Source of the DNA: Doryteuthis pealeii
Lineage: Eukaryota > Mollusca > Cephalopoda > Myopsida > Loliginidae
Direction of reading: 5' to 3'
Assembly: GCA_023376005.1 (NCBI GenBank)
Contig: CM042148.1
Span: 74,954,591 to 75,018,590, forward strand
DNA: 64,000 nucleotides
This document shows positions 41,120-51,289 of the stretch, piece after piece (within the stretch, counting starts at the first letter, position 1; each line of letters starts with the position of its first letter). The notes under the pieces were generated by a model. The model was not told the DNA's origin. It worked only from the letters and a program-made list of their open reading frames with translations, and searched no databases. Both the position numbers and the translations under genes were made by a program.

Positions 41120-41390
41120 CTACTCTACTTTTTTTTTCTTTCTTTCTTTCTAATATTTTTTCTGTGTAGCCTGTCTGTTTTCTTCCATTTCTTTCTTTAT
41201 ATTTAAAATGGAATGATCCGTTATTTAGCTGAGATGACGACACTCATAAGAAACAGGAATTCGGCAGATAAGTAACGCCAGATAAACTGGATTTACATTT
41301 TTGCATTCCATCTTCGACGATTTGGACGGTCTCATTTTTTAACCAGAGGATGTTGCAAGATGATAACTGTCGTACAATTAAGGAACATAC
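40829..41390 (+). repeat. R5 dispersed repeat with (CT)n
   Basis: It runs from TGGATATACCATAGTATGAT to TTAAGGAACATAC, with CT units at 41053-41114. Other copies: 56102-56805 and 61737-62225. All three carry CT- or TTTC-rich centres. No coding. Confidence 0.7.
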
Positions 41391-41785
41391 ACATCAATAT
41401 AAAGATTGACTTTAGTATTTCATCAACTGCTTGTTGAAGAGTTAGGAAATGGGATAGTTTTAATTCCTCAAAACAGCATAGGGAAAATTTTGAAATATAG
41501 GTTTCTGATTTTTTTTTTTTTTTTTTTGTGAGCACACTTGACACGTTTCTTTATATTTTTAATTAGTTTCATTTTAGAACCATTTCTAAAATGGTTTATC
41601 GAGGAATCTCATACCCTGACAATTCTTTGAATCAATTATTTACCATTTTAGCAAGAAGCTATCTGGTCCGTTCATCTTCGAGATTCACGCTTCGATTTCA
41701 GAAGTAATTTTCTCCAAAGGTTTGATTGATGTGGCAAGGTTTGTGAAAGTAAATAAACTTCAATTTTCATTTGAAATCCAGCGTG
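41391..41785. other. no recognisable feature
   Basis: A T run (41511-41527), otherwise unique. Confidence 0.4.
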
Positions 41786-42045
41786 TACGAAGTTCATTCA
41801 ATAAATGAGGTGATTTTTGTTTAAATCTAAGGACTTGGCAACAGGAAGTACTGTTTTTAGTTCCAACCTTTTCTTTATATATACAAGGGTCATTCAATAA
41901 ATAAGGAGAATGTATTCTAAGGAGGTGACAATAGGAAGCCATGTTTACAGTTGTACCATTTTCTTTATATATACGAGGTTTGTTCAATAAAGAAGGTGCT
42001 TTTTTATCTAAGGAGTTGGCAATAGAAAGCGCTGTTTCACTCTAA
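41786..42045 (+). repeat. three tandem mariner-end-like units
   Basis: TACGAAGTTCATTCAATAAA, TACAAGGGTCATTCAATAAA and TACGAGGTTTGTTCAATAAA-like starts lie at 41786, 41882 and 41972. Each has AAGGAGxTGxCAATAGxAAG about 30 nt later. The starts resemble mariner terminal repeats. Confidence 0.55.
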
Positions 42046-42470
42046 TCCGATCACTTTGCATCACCTTGGTGTTAATCCTTTTTTATCTGCATGCTTATTA
42101 TTCTTAAGCTATTGCAGTGTCTTAAGATTATAGCCCCTCTTTTTAAAATAACCTCACAAAATGAATCCAGGGACAGACAAATTAGGCGACCACCGGGGGT
42201 CTATTATAATTTTGAATTTCTTGAAATCATTCTGCCACAGAATAATTTCAGGCATGAGTTCCATGGTTACCATGGCTGTATGAGCAATGACTCTGTTCTG
42301 TTGAAACTAAATCAGTGAATTATTTTCAGTGGAAACTTTTTTCGGTGCTGGCACTGTTGGCGGTCTCAGATTGTCTTTCTTCGTTCACAAAATAAGAACC
42401 AATCCTTTTCCAATCAACTATTCCAAATTATACAACACACTTAAATTAGAAAAGAATTAAAATTGTTTTG
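42046..42470. other. no recognisable feature
   Basis: The 75-codon frame at 42091-42318 has no recognised motif. Confidence 0.35.
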
Positions 42471-42477
42471 TGATTCT

Positions 42478-42668
42478 TTTTTCTTTTTCTTTTCAATATT
42501 TCTAATGAATTTCTTGATATTATCATCTCAAAAAGAATTTGTAAAAAATCCAAAAGAAATATAATTCCAAGTGCTTTCGGTTCTCCGTTGAACCATTATC
42601 AAGGGTGTTTTAAGAGGTTATAATTGTTCCAAGAAGAACCGAAATATTGAAAAGAAAAAGAAAAAACT
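42478..42668. repeat. inverted repeat with hammerhead-like remnant
   Basis: CTTTTCAATATTTC near 42490 pairs with GAAATATTGAAAAG near 42643. Between them, minus 42598-42571 reads TTGATAATGGTTC, GAGAACC and GAAAG: a five-pair stem II and GAAA but a broken CUGANGA. Confidence 0.45.
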
Positions 42669-42975
42669 AATTCCTTTTCTAGGTTATGTAATTGAATCAA
42701 AAAATGTTTTCATAGATTATGATTTTTTTAAAGAAAAAGACTGAAGGACAATATTTTTCATTATTTCACATTTTAAGATACACTGAACTTAATTTAGAAA
42801 ATAGAATCAATAAAAAAAATGAAAAAAAATTAAGATTTAGTTTTGTGAATCCAGTAGTCTTATTTTGTAGGTAAAAATATTTATTTTTGATAAAAGTGCA
42901 GTTAACTTAATTTGTTGCTGGGCCTATAGGCTTATGGCTGATAGTTGTTTATTCATGTTGATATGATTTATTGTA
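42669..42975. other. no recognisable feature
   Basis: A/T-rich spacer. Confidence 0.4.
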
Positions 42976-43617
42976 CTAGCAAATATATGCACCCTCCGGG
43001 TGCAAGTATTTTAGTTAAATTTTATAATAAAATATGATATTAAATTAAAAGGCTAATGAAACTGAATAAGAATGCAGATAAAAAGATTTTGAACAGAGGG
43101 GGTATGATTGAAAAATAGAACAACTTTGAAACTAACTCTTCCATCATTTTCCGTTACTCCCGTCTTTCATTGGTAAATTTTCCTAATTAAACTGTTTAGT
43201 TAAAGTAGGAAGTAAAGAATAATATTATAGTTATTTGTTCTTGTTAAGGGATTTCTTTTAAGATTTATTGAAGAGATTTTTGCTCACATTCAATAAGATA
43301 AAACCAAACAATTAGAAATCAATAATACTAAGCATATATTTATTAAAATCAATTTTTTAAGATCAATATGCAAATTAGCCTTCCCATTCATACTGTAAAC
43401 CTCTATTTTGTTGTATATATAAATGCAATTGCATGTTCTTAGTATGTAGATATGGTCAACAGTGTAAGTAATGTAAAACAATTTTATTAATAATTGAGGT
43501 TTAAATAAAAATAAAATCATGGAGAATATGATGTAAATAACTAAAGGAATTGTGACTTGTGTAGTAATATAGTTTCGTTTACAGACAGACAAACCCACAA
43601 TCTCCATTATAATAAGA
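42976..43617 (-). mobile_element. non-autonomous Helitron
   Basis: Same family as 16955-17598: the minus-strand 5' TC lies at 43617, the 3' hairpin plus CTAG ends at 42976, and the A/T flanks are correct. Confidence 0.8.
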
Positions 43618-43843
43618 TTTGTTTGGCTTAATCCTTAATTTGATTTGTTTTTAACTTAAGTCTGATTATAGGTGATGACTAGCATATATCGTTAAGATTT
43701 AAGGATCTAATTCTATTCATATTTTAGAACGAAATGATCTGTGTATACAGCTGCAAATCAATTCAATTCTATTATTTAAGCATTTTTTCTAATCAAAAAT
43801 TGAATTATTGATAATTTTTCGTTTAGACAGGAAACATCTATAT
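43618..43843. other. no recognisable feature
   Basis: AT-rich spacer. Confidence 0.4.
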
Positions 43844-43860
43844 ATCTATCTATCTATCTA

Positions 43861-43938
<78 letters not shown>
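43844..43938. repeat. (CTAT)n(CT)n(TA)n compound tract
   Basis: Short CTAT and CT runs pass into about 30 TA units. Confidence 0.97.
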
Positions 43939-43939
<1 letters not shown>

Positions 43940-44156
43940 TCATTAAACATATCATCTTTGAAATGTTTCGGTTTGTTATAAAACCTTCATCCGTACATTT
44001 GGATGAGTATTTTAAATCGGTTTTAGACTACACCACGCTTATCCTAATGTCATGGTGTACCTTTTATTGCAAACAGAAACGTTTTAACGTCGATTTCGCC
44101 ATTTACCGTTGAATTTATCTTTTGGAATACTTTGCTCATTCTTATCTATATTTCTA
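43939..44156 (-). mobile_element. HZ-G-like cassette
   Basis: It lies between TA and CA/TA tracts. On minus, CGGATGA (43993-43987, U4 changed to G), an extra A, GGTTT/AAACC-type stem II and GAAA (43969-43966), followed by about 25 nt to the TA tract. Confidence 0.4.
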
Positions 44157-44252
44157 CAAACACACACACACACACAAACACACAAACATGCATATATATA
44201 TATATATAAACTTACTATAAATGTAAACACAGACAGACACTCACACACACAC

Positions 44253-44295
<43 letters not shown>
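44157..44295. repeat. (CA)n and (TA)n tracts
   Basis: CA 44160-44187, TA 44192-44206, CA 44236-44253 and TA 44256-44293. Confidence 0.95.
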
Positions 44296-44610
44296 GCACT
44301 GTGTATTTTGGCAGCAAGTTATTGGTTAAAGACCACAGAATATTTCTTCATTATCCATAGCAACCCTCCTAAATTATACTCTCCTGATTGAAAAAACAAC
44401 AACAAAAGAATAAAATATAAATAAAAATGATAAATCCAAACACTACAAACATTACAATCAACAATGACCAGCGAAATTGTTGAAAGCTCTTGGGTAAAAA
44501 ATATGCCACAATTTCTTTCCCATCCGAATCCGATCTACGAAAAACTACTAGAAGAATTGAACATCTACAAATGAAGACCATACAGAAGAAATATTAACAA
44601 TACCTACACA
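44296..44610. other. no recognisable feature
   Basis: Unique A-rich sequence. Confidence 0.4.
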
Positions 44611-44614
44611 CACA

Positions 44615-44674
<60 letters not shown>
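44611..44674. repeat. (CA)n(TA)n tract
   Basis: A short CA run then about 27 TA units. Confidence 0.98.
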
Positions 44675-44676
<2 letters not shown>

Positions 44677-44821
44677 TCCCAAATTTGGTTGAGCACTTTA
44701 ATTAGAAGGGATTTAATTGCAAAATTCACCGTATTTGACCTCGCTTTGTTTACATAAAGTTTGAGGCCTCTAGTGAATTTCATTTCCGCTTAGAAATGTA
44801 GCGATTAAATAGTCTCCTATA

Positions 44822-44910
44822 TTTGACAGCTGCCTATGGCCGTACGGGTAAGAGGATTGGCGAACGAAAGTTCATTCGGGTCTCGAACCCGGCCAGAGGT
44901 AGCTGTCAAA
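44822..44910 (+). promoter_or_regulatory. tRNA-like region with A and B boxes
   Basis: TTTGACAGCT 44822-44831 pairs exactly with AGCTGTCAAA 44901-44910, extended by GCCT/AGGT: a 14-bp acceptor-like stem. TGGCCGTACGGGTAAGAGG (44837-44855) resembles the D arm/A box of leucine or serine tRNAs. GGGTCTCGAACCC (44878-44890) is a B box with one extra base. Confidence 0.6.
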
Positions 44911-44918
44911 CGGTATAA

Positions 44919-44960
44919 CCACACTGATGAGAGGTGATACCTCGAAACACGTGTCTGTGG
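44919..44960 (+). ncRNA. hammerhead ribozyme, complete core
   Basis: Stem I CCACA 44919-44923 with TGTGG 44956-44960 (5 of 5). CTGATGA 44924-44930. Stem II GAGGT/ACCTC around GAT (44931-44943). GAAA 44944-44947. Stem III CAC/GTG 44948-44953. Triplet GUC 44953-44955. All core residues match, without a bulge. The very short stem III is typical of metazoan retroelement hammerheads, which are thought to work best as dimers. Confidence 0.75.
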
Positions 44961-44963
44961 ATT

Positions 44964-44966
<3 letters not shown>

Positions 44967-45013
<47 letters not shown>
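44967..45013. repeat. (TA)n microsatellite
   Basis: The right border of HZ-T. Confidence 0.98.
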
Positions 45014-45015
<2 letters not shown>

Positions 45016-45208
45016 GATTCTAGAATGTTCCGACTTTCTTATATAGAAGAATTCTGCTGACTGATATCGTTATCTTTGAAGTGATCTATTCCTGAAGAAA
45101 TCAAAAGTCTATTCCATTCAGTATTGCAAATGACATGTAGTCCTTCATTTAATTATTTATTTACACAGATTCCTTTGAAATTACAAGTAGGAAGATCATC
45201 CCCGGGAA
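45014..45208. other. no recognisable feature
   Basis: A short unique spacer. Confidence 0.4.
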
Positions 45209-45282
45209 GGTTTCTTCTTCTTCTTCTTCTTCTTCTTCTTCTTCTTCTTCTTCTTCTTCTTCTTCTTCTTCTTTTTTTTTTT
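45209..45282. repeat. (CTT)n microsatellite
   Basis: About 20 CTT units then a T run. Confidence 0.98.
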
Positions 45283-45574
45283 ACCCTATCAGCAGATAAA
45301 TCACAACGTTATATTTTTTCTCCTTTCTAAAATTCGTTATTGTTTTAATTTGCTTTTGTTTTTTTTTTGTTTGTTTATTTGTTTGTTGTTGGTTTTTGTT
45401 TGTTTTTGTTTTTGTCTGTGTTTCTTGTCAGTTTTCGCCGACCAACTTCCTTTCTACTGTTTCCACTTATCTTGTAAAGCTATTACCACGCGCTTGAACA
45501 TAAATCTACACCCACTGACACAAAGGCATACATACATAACGAGTTAATCTTTTTTAAGGCTGATATCATTTAGT

Positions 45575-45850
45575 GGAGGCGTCCATACGTAACGATTATC
45601 ACCAAAGGAAATGAATTCAGTGACCCAAGTTCGAATTCTGAACGGAGCTATTTCCATTTCACATAACGCTAATCCTCTAAGAAAAGGTATGAATAGAATT
45701 ATTATCCCTTCAACTATGGTAGATAATAGGGCAGACTGAACACATTAACCTTGGTATTCAACCAACCTAGCAGAAGGAAAGATATGACTCAAAATCAGTT
45801 GCATGAATCTACCCAACCAATCTGCATGAGCAGGATGCGACGTAAGGTCA
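45575..45850 (+). mobile_element. SINE-A, diverged
   Basis: A/B boxes (GTAACGATTATC, AAGTTCGAATTCTG) and the body are recognisable to the AGCAGGATGCGACGTAAGG end. Confidence 0.6.
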
Positions 45851-46088
45851 ATTTATCATTATTGATTATTATTATAAATTATATCTTATCTCAGAAATTT
45901 AGATGAAAAGAAGGCTTGAACTACAGTAGTTGACATACAATAAAAAATACGATGAAACTGGTTTGAATGAATCAATGTATAATAGTAAGAACACCTCAAC
46001 TGAGAAATTCAGATGTAAAGAAGGTCTGAGACTAAGGCATAGTGATAAAATCAATGGACAAAGATTTGGTATGAAAAAAAAAGACTAA
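45851..46088. other. no recognisable feature
   Basis: It contains a weak duplication of about 25 bp (TCAGAAATTTAGATGAAAAG near 45892 and TTCAGATGTAAAGAAGG near 46006). Confidence 0.35.
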
Positions 46089-46732
46089 TCTTATTATAAT
46101 GGAGATAGTGTGTTTTTCTGTCTGTAACCGAAACTATATTCCTACTCAAGTCAGTTATTTAGTTATTGACATCACATTCTCCATGATTCTATTTTTATCT
46201 TAACCTCAATTATTAATAAAATTGTCTTACATTATTAATACTGTTAACTATGTCTACATACTGACAACATGCAATTATATTTATATATACAACAAAATAG
46301 CGCTTTACAATGTGAACGGGAAGGCTAATTTGCATATTAATATTAAAAAATCGAATTTAATAAATATGTGCTTAGTATTATTGATTTCTAACTGTTTGGT
46401 TTTATTTTAATGAATATAAGCAAAAATCTCTTCAATGAATCTTAAATGAAATCCATTAACAAGATAAAATAACTGTCATTTTATTCTTTACTTCCTCTTA
46501 TAACTAAATACTTAAGTTAGAAAAATAACAATGAAAGACGAGAGTGATGGAAGAGTAAGTTTCAGTTGTTTCATTTTTTATTATACTCCCTCTGTTTCAA
46601 ATCTTTTATATACTGTTTCAAATCTTTTTATCTGTATTCTTATTTAGTTTCATTATCCTTTCTAATTTAATACTATATTTTATTACATTAAAACTTAAAT
46701 ACTTGCACCCGGAGGGTGCATATATTTGCTAG
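46089..46732 (+). mobile_element. non-autonomous Helitron, reference copy
   Basis: It begins TCTTATTATAATGGAGAT after A46088. It ends hairpin TGCACCC/GGGTGCA (46704-46720), eight nt, CTAG (46729-46732), then T. It is 644 bp with no Rep/helicase coding, so it depends on an autonomous relative. Confidence 0.82.
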
Positions 46733-46965
46733 TCTTTATAATTCATATGGAATTCTGGTGGTTGTACTGGAAATTTTTTCCAAAATATTTATTGAAATAG
46801 TTTTCTCTTAGCAAAAATCGCCTATTCTTGTTAAATTGCAATCCTACTGATTTTTAATTATGTGTATAATCAGTGAAAAAATATACTTTTTATTTGCTGT
46901 TACTTGATAAAACTAAAACCAAAAGTCACTAAACTAAATATAAATAATATGAATGACTATATGCA
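46733..46965. other. no recognisable feature
   Basis: AT-rich spacer. Confidence 0.4.
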
Positions 46966-46967
46966 AA

Positions 46968-47185
46968 CAGGTTTTAATTCAGAGTGTTCCTTTTCCTAGA
47001 CCGGTTGTCATACCAAGGTTAAATATTTATTATTTTACCCATAGCTGGAAGGAGAATATTTGGTTTCATATCTTTTCCAGGGGTATTAGCGCTATGTGAA
47101 ATGCAAACAATCTTGTCCTAGATTCAAACTCTGGTAGCTAAATGCACTTCGCACAACGATAACCATTACACAACAAACACATCTA
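46968..47185 (-). mobile_element. SINE-A, partial
   Basis: The body from AGAGTGTTCCTTTTCCTAGA (plus) and the head region at 47120-47185 are recognisable. The 3' end is missing. Confidence 0.6.
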
Positions 47186-47284
47186 ATAATAGTAAGAGTC
47201 TGAAAGTGACATTGTGATCTTGCTAGAACCGGTGCTTTCAGCATAACTTGACTGTAAGTGGTTTCAATTCAGTTTTCTTTCTTC

Positions 47285-47335
47285 CATGGTCGTCGGGTGG
47301 CCTAAAGTCAGTATTAGCCAATCAGCGTGGATGAA
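47285..47335 (-). mobile_element. SINE-B 3' fragment
   Basis: GTCGGGTGGCCTAAAGTCAG and GCCAATCAGCG match the SINE-B end. Confidence 0.55.
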
Positions 47336-47460
47336 AACCATCTGGCTGAATTCGTTTGCATGTCAAACACCGGGAAAACTTTTTTAAACGTTCTAAAAAC
47401 CATTTCCTTCACAATAAAGTTTCTGTTGACGATGACCTACGGTCGAAACTAGTTCTAACC
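47336..47460 (+). mobile_element. HZ-H fragment
   Basis: It ends in a core (47426-47454) then runs directly into R4. There is no TA border here. Confidence 0.4.
47426..47454 (+). ncRNA. hammerhead-like core, HZ-H
   Basis: TTGACGA 47426-47432 (C3 to U), one extra U, stem II GACC/GGUC (47434-47444) around UAC, GAAA 47445-47448, CUAG and UU. It matches the 29335-29363 copy, with a different loop. Confidence 0.35.
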
Positions 47461-47545
47461 ATAAGTACCAGCTGTTTTGGGCACTAGTTCAATTGTGTTT
47501 AGCCAGTTGCTGTTGTCCAAACCAACAGTGTACTGACTGACTTCA
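47455..47545 (+). repeat. R4 3' fragment
   Basis: AAGTACCAGCTGTTTTGGGC to CCAAACCAACAGTGTACTG. Confidence 0.6.
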
Positions 47546-47601
47546 AAAAGTTGAAATAAATTTATAACCGTTAACATAGCCGATATTTAAGCCTTTTCTT
47601 T

Positions 47602-47606
<5 letters not shown>

Positions 47607-47652
<46 letters not shown>
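47607..47652. repeat. (TA)n microsatellite
   Basis: About 23 TA units. An (AAT)n run follows at 47746-47788. Confidence 0.97.
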
Positions 47653-47654
<2 letters not shown>

Positions 47655-47744
47655 TTTTTGTAATTATTTAGTTTAACTTTGTATGACACATGGCTAAAAC
47701 CGATGGGCAGTCAGTTATAATAGAACTTAAACTTAAACTTAAAC

Positions 47745-47792
<48 letters not shown>

Positions 47793-47824
47793 ATACAAAA
47801 GTTATAATAGAATTATTATCAGGA

Positions 47825-48448
47825 CTAGCAAATATATGCACCCTCTGGGTGCAAGCATTTATGTTTTAATGTAATAAAATATTATATTAAATTAGAAAGG
47901 CTAATGAAACAAGATAAGAATGCAGATAAAAAGATTCGAAACAGAGGGGAGTAAAATTGAAAAACAACTTACTCTTCCAAAACTCCCTCCTTTCATTGCT
48001 AAATTTTCCTAATTTAACTATCTAGTTAAAATAGAAAGTAAAGAATAAAATTACAGTTATTTTTCTTGTTAATGGATTTCTTTTAAGATTTATCCCCAAG
48101 ATTTCTGCTCATATTCATTAAGATAAAACCAAACAATTAGAAATCAATAATACTAAGCACATATTTATCAAAATTAAATTTTTTATATCAATATGCAAAT
48201 TAACCTTCTTGTTCACACTGAAAACCGCTATTTTGTTGTATATATAAATACATTTGCATGCTAATATTAAATAGATATGGTTAACAGTATTAATAATGTT
48301 AAACAATTTTATTAATAATTAAGGTTCAAATTCAAATAAAAATAAATTCATGGAGAATGTGACGTAAATAACAAAGGGAATTGTGACTTGAGTAGTAATG
48401 TAGTTTCGGTTACAGACAGAAAAGCACAATCTACATTATAATAAAAGA
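47825..48448 (-). mobile_element. non-autonomous Helitron
   Basis: Same family as 46089-46732. One loop/stem change (CCCTCTGGG) still pairs through G-U or an enlarged loop. Near-exact termini. Confidence 0.78.
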
Positions 48449-48970
48449 TGGGCAAAAATATTAATTATACATTGAATTCCTTTACCGAATTAATAACGCT
48501 TGCCTAATTCTGTAACAACTGGCAATCCGTTCTTTGAGTTTTAATGCTATCCTCTGGAAAAATGAAAAAAAAACCCTGTCGGTTGCCTTTTTGTTTTTTA
48601 AGTATTTATTGTTGTTGAGATAAATCTTTTTCTTTCCTTTTGATTAGATGACAGGTAGATGAATATCCCATCGTCTTGGAGGGGTGCAATCCCCCACCCA
48701 TTTGTGATTTTCAGTTACGTGTTCAGCCGGGCGGCCACGTATGCTTTTATGTAAGTATACCAGACCAAGAAGGTTATCTCTGTAATTAAAGATTGCAACA
48801 AGGCATTATTGCAATCAGTTTCACCTTAAGAAAAAGGCAAGTCAACTCTTTTTTTTCTTCTGATTATCTTGGGTTTGCAGGTATTTTTTTTTCGCAGAGC
48901 AAATTATTTGTTTTAAGTTAATCGAATCTATAATTGTTTACAAAGGATTACCATAAGAAATGAAGTTTCA
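48449..48970. other. no recognisable feature
   Basis: Unique, mixed composition. No coding evidence. Confidence 0.4.
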
Positions 48971-48975
48971 ATGAT

Positions 48976-49470
48976 AAATCTGTATACCTTCCTTCCGTCT
49001 ACGAGAGATGATGGAGTAGTGACCATTTCTTTGTGGAACTACGTAGCCTAGACGGTTTGGTATGGAAGATGAACTATTGCCAAGACAGCAAATCCTCCCT
49101 CCTCTGTACGCTGCCGCTGTGATCCAAGGAAAAGGTAAGAACCAATGCAGGTTGGCAGCGAAGTGTCGCAGGAGTTGCTGGGTAGCACTGGATTTCAGCA
49201 TCACACCGCTTTAGGGACTGCGGCTCTGGATTTGTTTTCGGGGTTTAATCCCTTATCCTTTCCTTGGGATGAGGCAAAGCCGCTAAGCAGCAGAGTTTTA
49301 TATCGGACTTTTCATTGTCCTAGATGGGTTACCGGTCAAGGTAAAGAGCAACTTCTACATCCTTTGGGGATTTATGCGAGTGGCAAGTATCCCAATCCTA
49401 CTACTCTCTGTGTGGATGGCTGTAGGTGTCCCTTCATCCACTCTTTGACGAATATTTCAATATAATGCAG
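48976..49470 (-). pseudogene. LINE-Z 3' end (48976-49150) and unassigned sequence
   Basis: ATGATGGAGTAGTGACCA near the 3' side matches the LINE-Z 3' UTR words at 120-160 and 31480-31500. The upstream part on minus (49150-49470) is of higher GC and could be further LINE coding sequence, but I cannot align it. Confidence 0.4.
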
Positions 49471-49494
49471 GAAATGTTTTGTATTAGATATTTC

Positions 49495-49862
49495 GGTACC
49501 ATTATAGTATGTGGCCTACCTTTTGAATGTGACCTGCGAAATCATGTCTCTCTTATAGTATGTGACCTACCATAAAAAGCATTTTATAAGATTATAATGA
49601 TAACTACTAACCCTAACCCTAACCCTATTTCAGAATTTTACATTAATATAAAATTAAATAGATTTCTGATTCATGTAAATTATGAATAATTTTTAAAAAA
49701 TTATTATTAGTTACTATATACAGATTATGACTGAATTACAGAAATTGAATGTATGTGAAAAATAATTAGTTTCAATAAATTGCCTACTACTTATATCTAT
49801 AAATATACTCTTACTGAGGTAGGACACATTCAGACCGGGTAGGGAACATACTATAACGGCAA
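49495..49862. mobile_element. MITE-T with internal TTAGGG repeats
   Basis: Inverted relative to 34268-34668. Ends GGTACCATTATAGTATGTGG and (complement) GCCGTTATAGTATGTTCCC. CCCTAA units at 49608-49627. Confidence 0.65.
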
Positions 49863-50032
49863 TGATATTTATTTAATCATTCTTTTTTTTTATTGTATAA
49901 TCTTTTTTTAATAATTGAAGCATGATGTATTAGTTTTTTTCAGTGAGTATCAATTTTTTCGACAAGTGCGTGGTCATAACCAGAAGAGAAAAAAAACCAT
50001 CATTGTTTTCGTTTTTATTGTTGATATTGTCG

Positions 50033-50033
<1 letters not shown>
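49863..50033. other. no recognisable feature
   Basis: T-rich spacer. Confidence 0.4.

Positions 50034-50063
<30 letters not shown>
50034..50063. repeat. (GCT)n microsatellite
   Basis: About ten GCT units. Confidence 0.97.
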
Positions 50064-50067
<4 letters not shown>

Positions 50068-50159
50068 ATAAAGTCGTGGTCGCTTCCAGTGTGTGATCTT
50101 TTAGTGCTTGACAATACAAGGAAGTATCTTTCTCTAAGGCGTGTATAGAAACGTTCATA

Positions 50160-50216
50160 TAAGGAGAGAGAGAAAGAGGGAGGGAGATGTATTAATTCAT
50201 CCCTGTGCGTGTGTGT

Positions 50217-50271
<55 letters not shown>

Positions 50272-50337
50272 TATTAATTCATACCTGCTATTGTGTGTTA
50301 GTAAGACAGACGTAGAGAGTAGAAAAAACGAGAGAAA

Positions 50338-50389
<52 letters not shown>

Positions 50390-50507
50390 TAATATGAACT
50401 GAGAGAGAAAGAGAGGGAGAGGTAATATCCATACCTGCTTGTGTATGTTCTTGAGACAGAAAGAGAAAAAGAGAGAGAGAGCGTGTGTGTGTGTAGGTGT
50501 GTATGAA

Positions 50508-50544
<37 letters not shown>

Positions 50545-50780
50545 GAGAGAAGAGAGAAAGAGAGAGAGAGTTTAATAATTCAGCCCCGCTCGTGTGTGTT
50601 TGTAAAACAGATGGGGAAAAAGAAAGAGAAAGGGAGAGAGAGAAAGAGTGAACCATGAGATAAAGATAAATAATTTATCCATACTCGTTCGTACGTATTC
50701 GTAAGAGAGACAGAGACAGAAACATAAACAGATAAAAAGATAAATGATTTATCTATACTCACTCGTGTTACTCAGCAACA

Positions 50781-50845
<65 letters not shown>

Positions 50846-50850
50846 AAATG
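50160..50850 (+). repeat. GA-rich minisatellite with higher-order unit
   Basis: Six degenerate units of about 90-130 bp. Each has TTAATTCATxCCTGCT-like, CGTGTGTGTTxGTAAGACAG-like and a GA expansion. The units begin near 50190, 50275, 50420, 50570, 50670 and 50745. The last GA tract is 50788-50843. Confidence 0.8.
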
Positions 50851-50998
50851 GGTTGGTGGGGGAGAGATAAAAAAGGAAAAAGATCCAAATATGAGAGAAA
50901 TAATAAAGCTGAATGTGTAAAACATTATTTTTCGCTTCTATCCACGCAAACCTACACAATCTTCCTCACACAAAGGTGAGCACAGATCAACAGCTCAA

Positions 50999-51000
<2 letters not shown>

Positions 51001-51050
<50 letters not shown>
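51001..51050. repeat. (TA)n microsatellite
   Basis: About 24 TA units. Confidence 0.98.
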
Positions 51051-51053
<3 letters not shown>

Positions 51054-51289
51054 CGCGTGAACGCAGGTGCGCTAGGGATAAAGTACAAAGCACTTGATGT
51101 CAATTCTCTCCCGTTTTCTTCTAAAGACACTAGAGGGGGCGTAATCTTTATTTGAATTATAGAAATATCTTTGCATTCAGGTTTTGTATGAAATTGTAAA
51201 CGTTTGATGCCCTTCATGCAAGGTACTTCTTTTTTCTTTTTTCTTTTTTTTTTTTCAAATAACTTCGTTGAAGATCCGTTTCATATATA

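Larger units (their letters stand above)
44675..44966 (+). mobile_element. HZ-T: tRNA-like promoter plus hammerhead
   Basis: A 292-bp unit bounded by TA tracts on both sides. It contains a tRNA-like region (44822-44910) followed 9 nt later by a complete hammerhead (44919-44960). This is the order known from schistosome Sm-alpha SINEs. No ORF. Pol III transcription and self-cleavage are inferred from sequence only. Confidence 0.65.
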
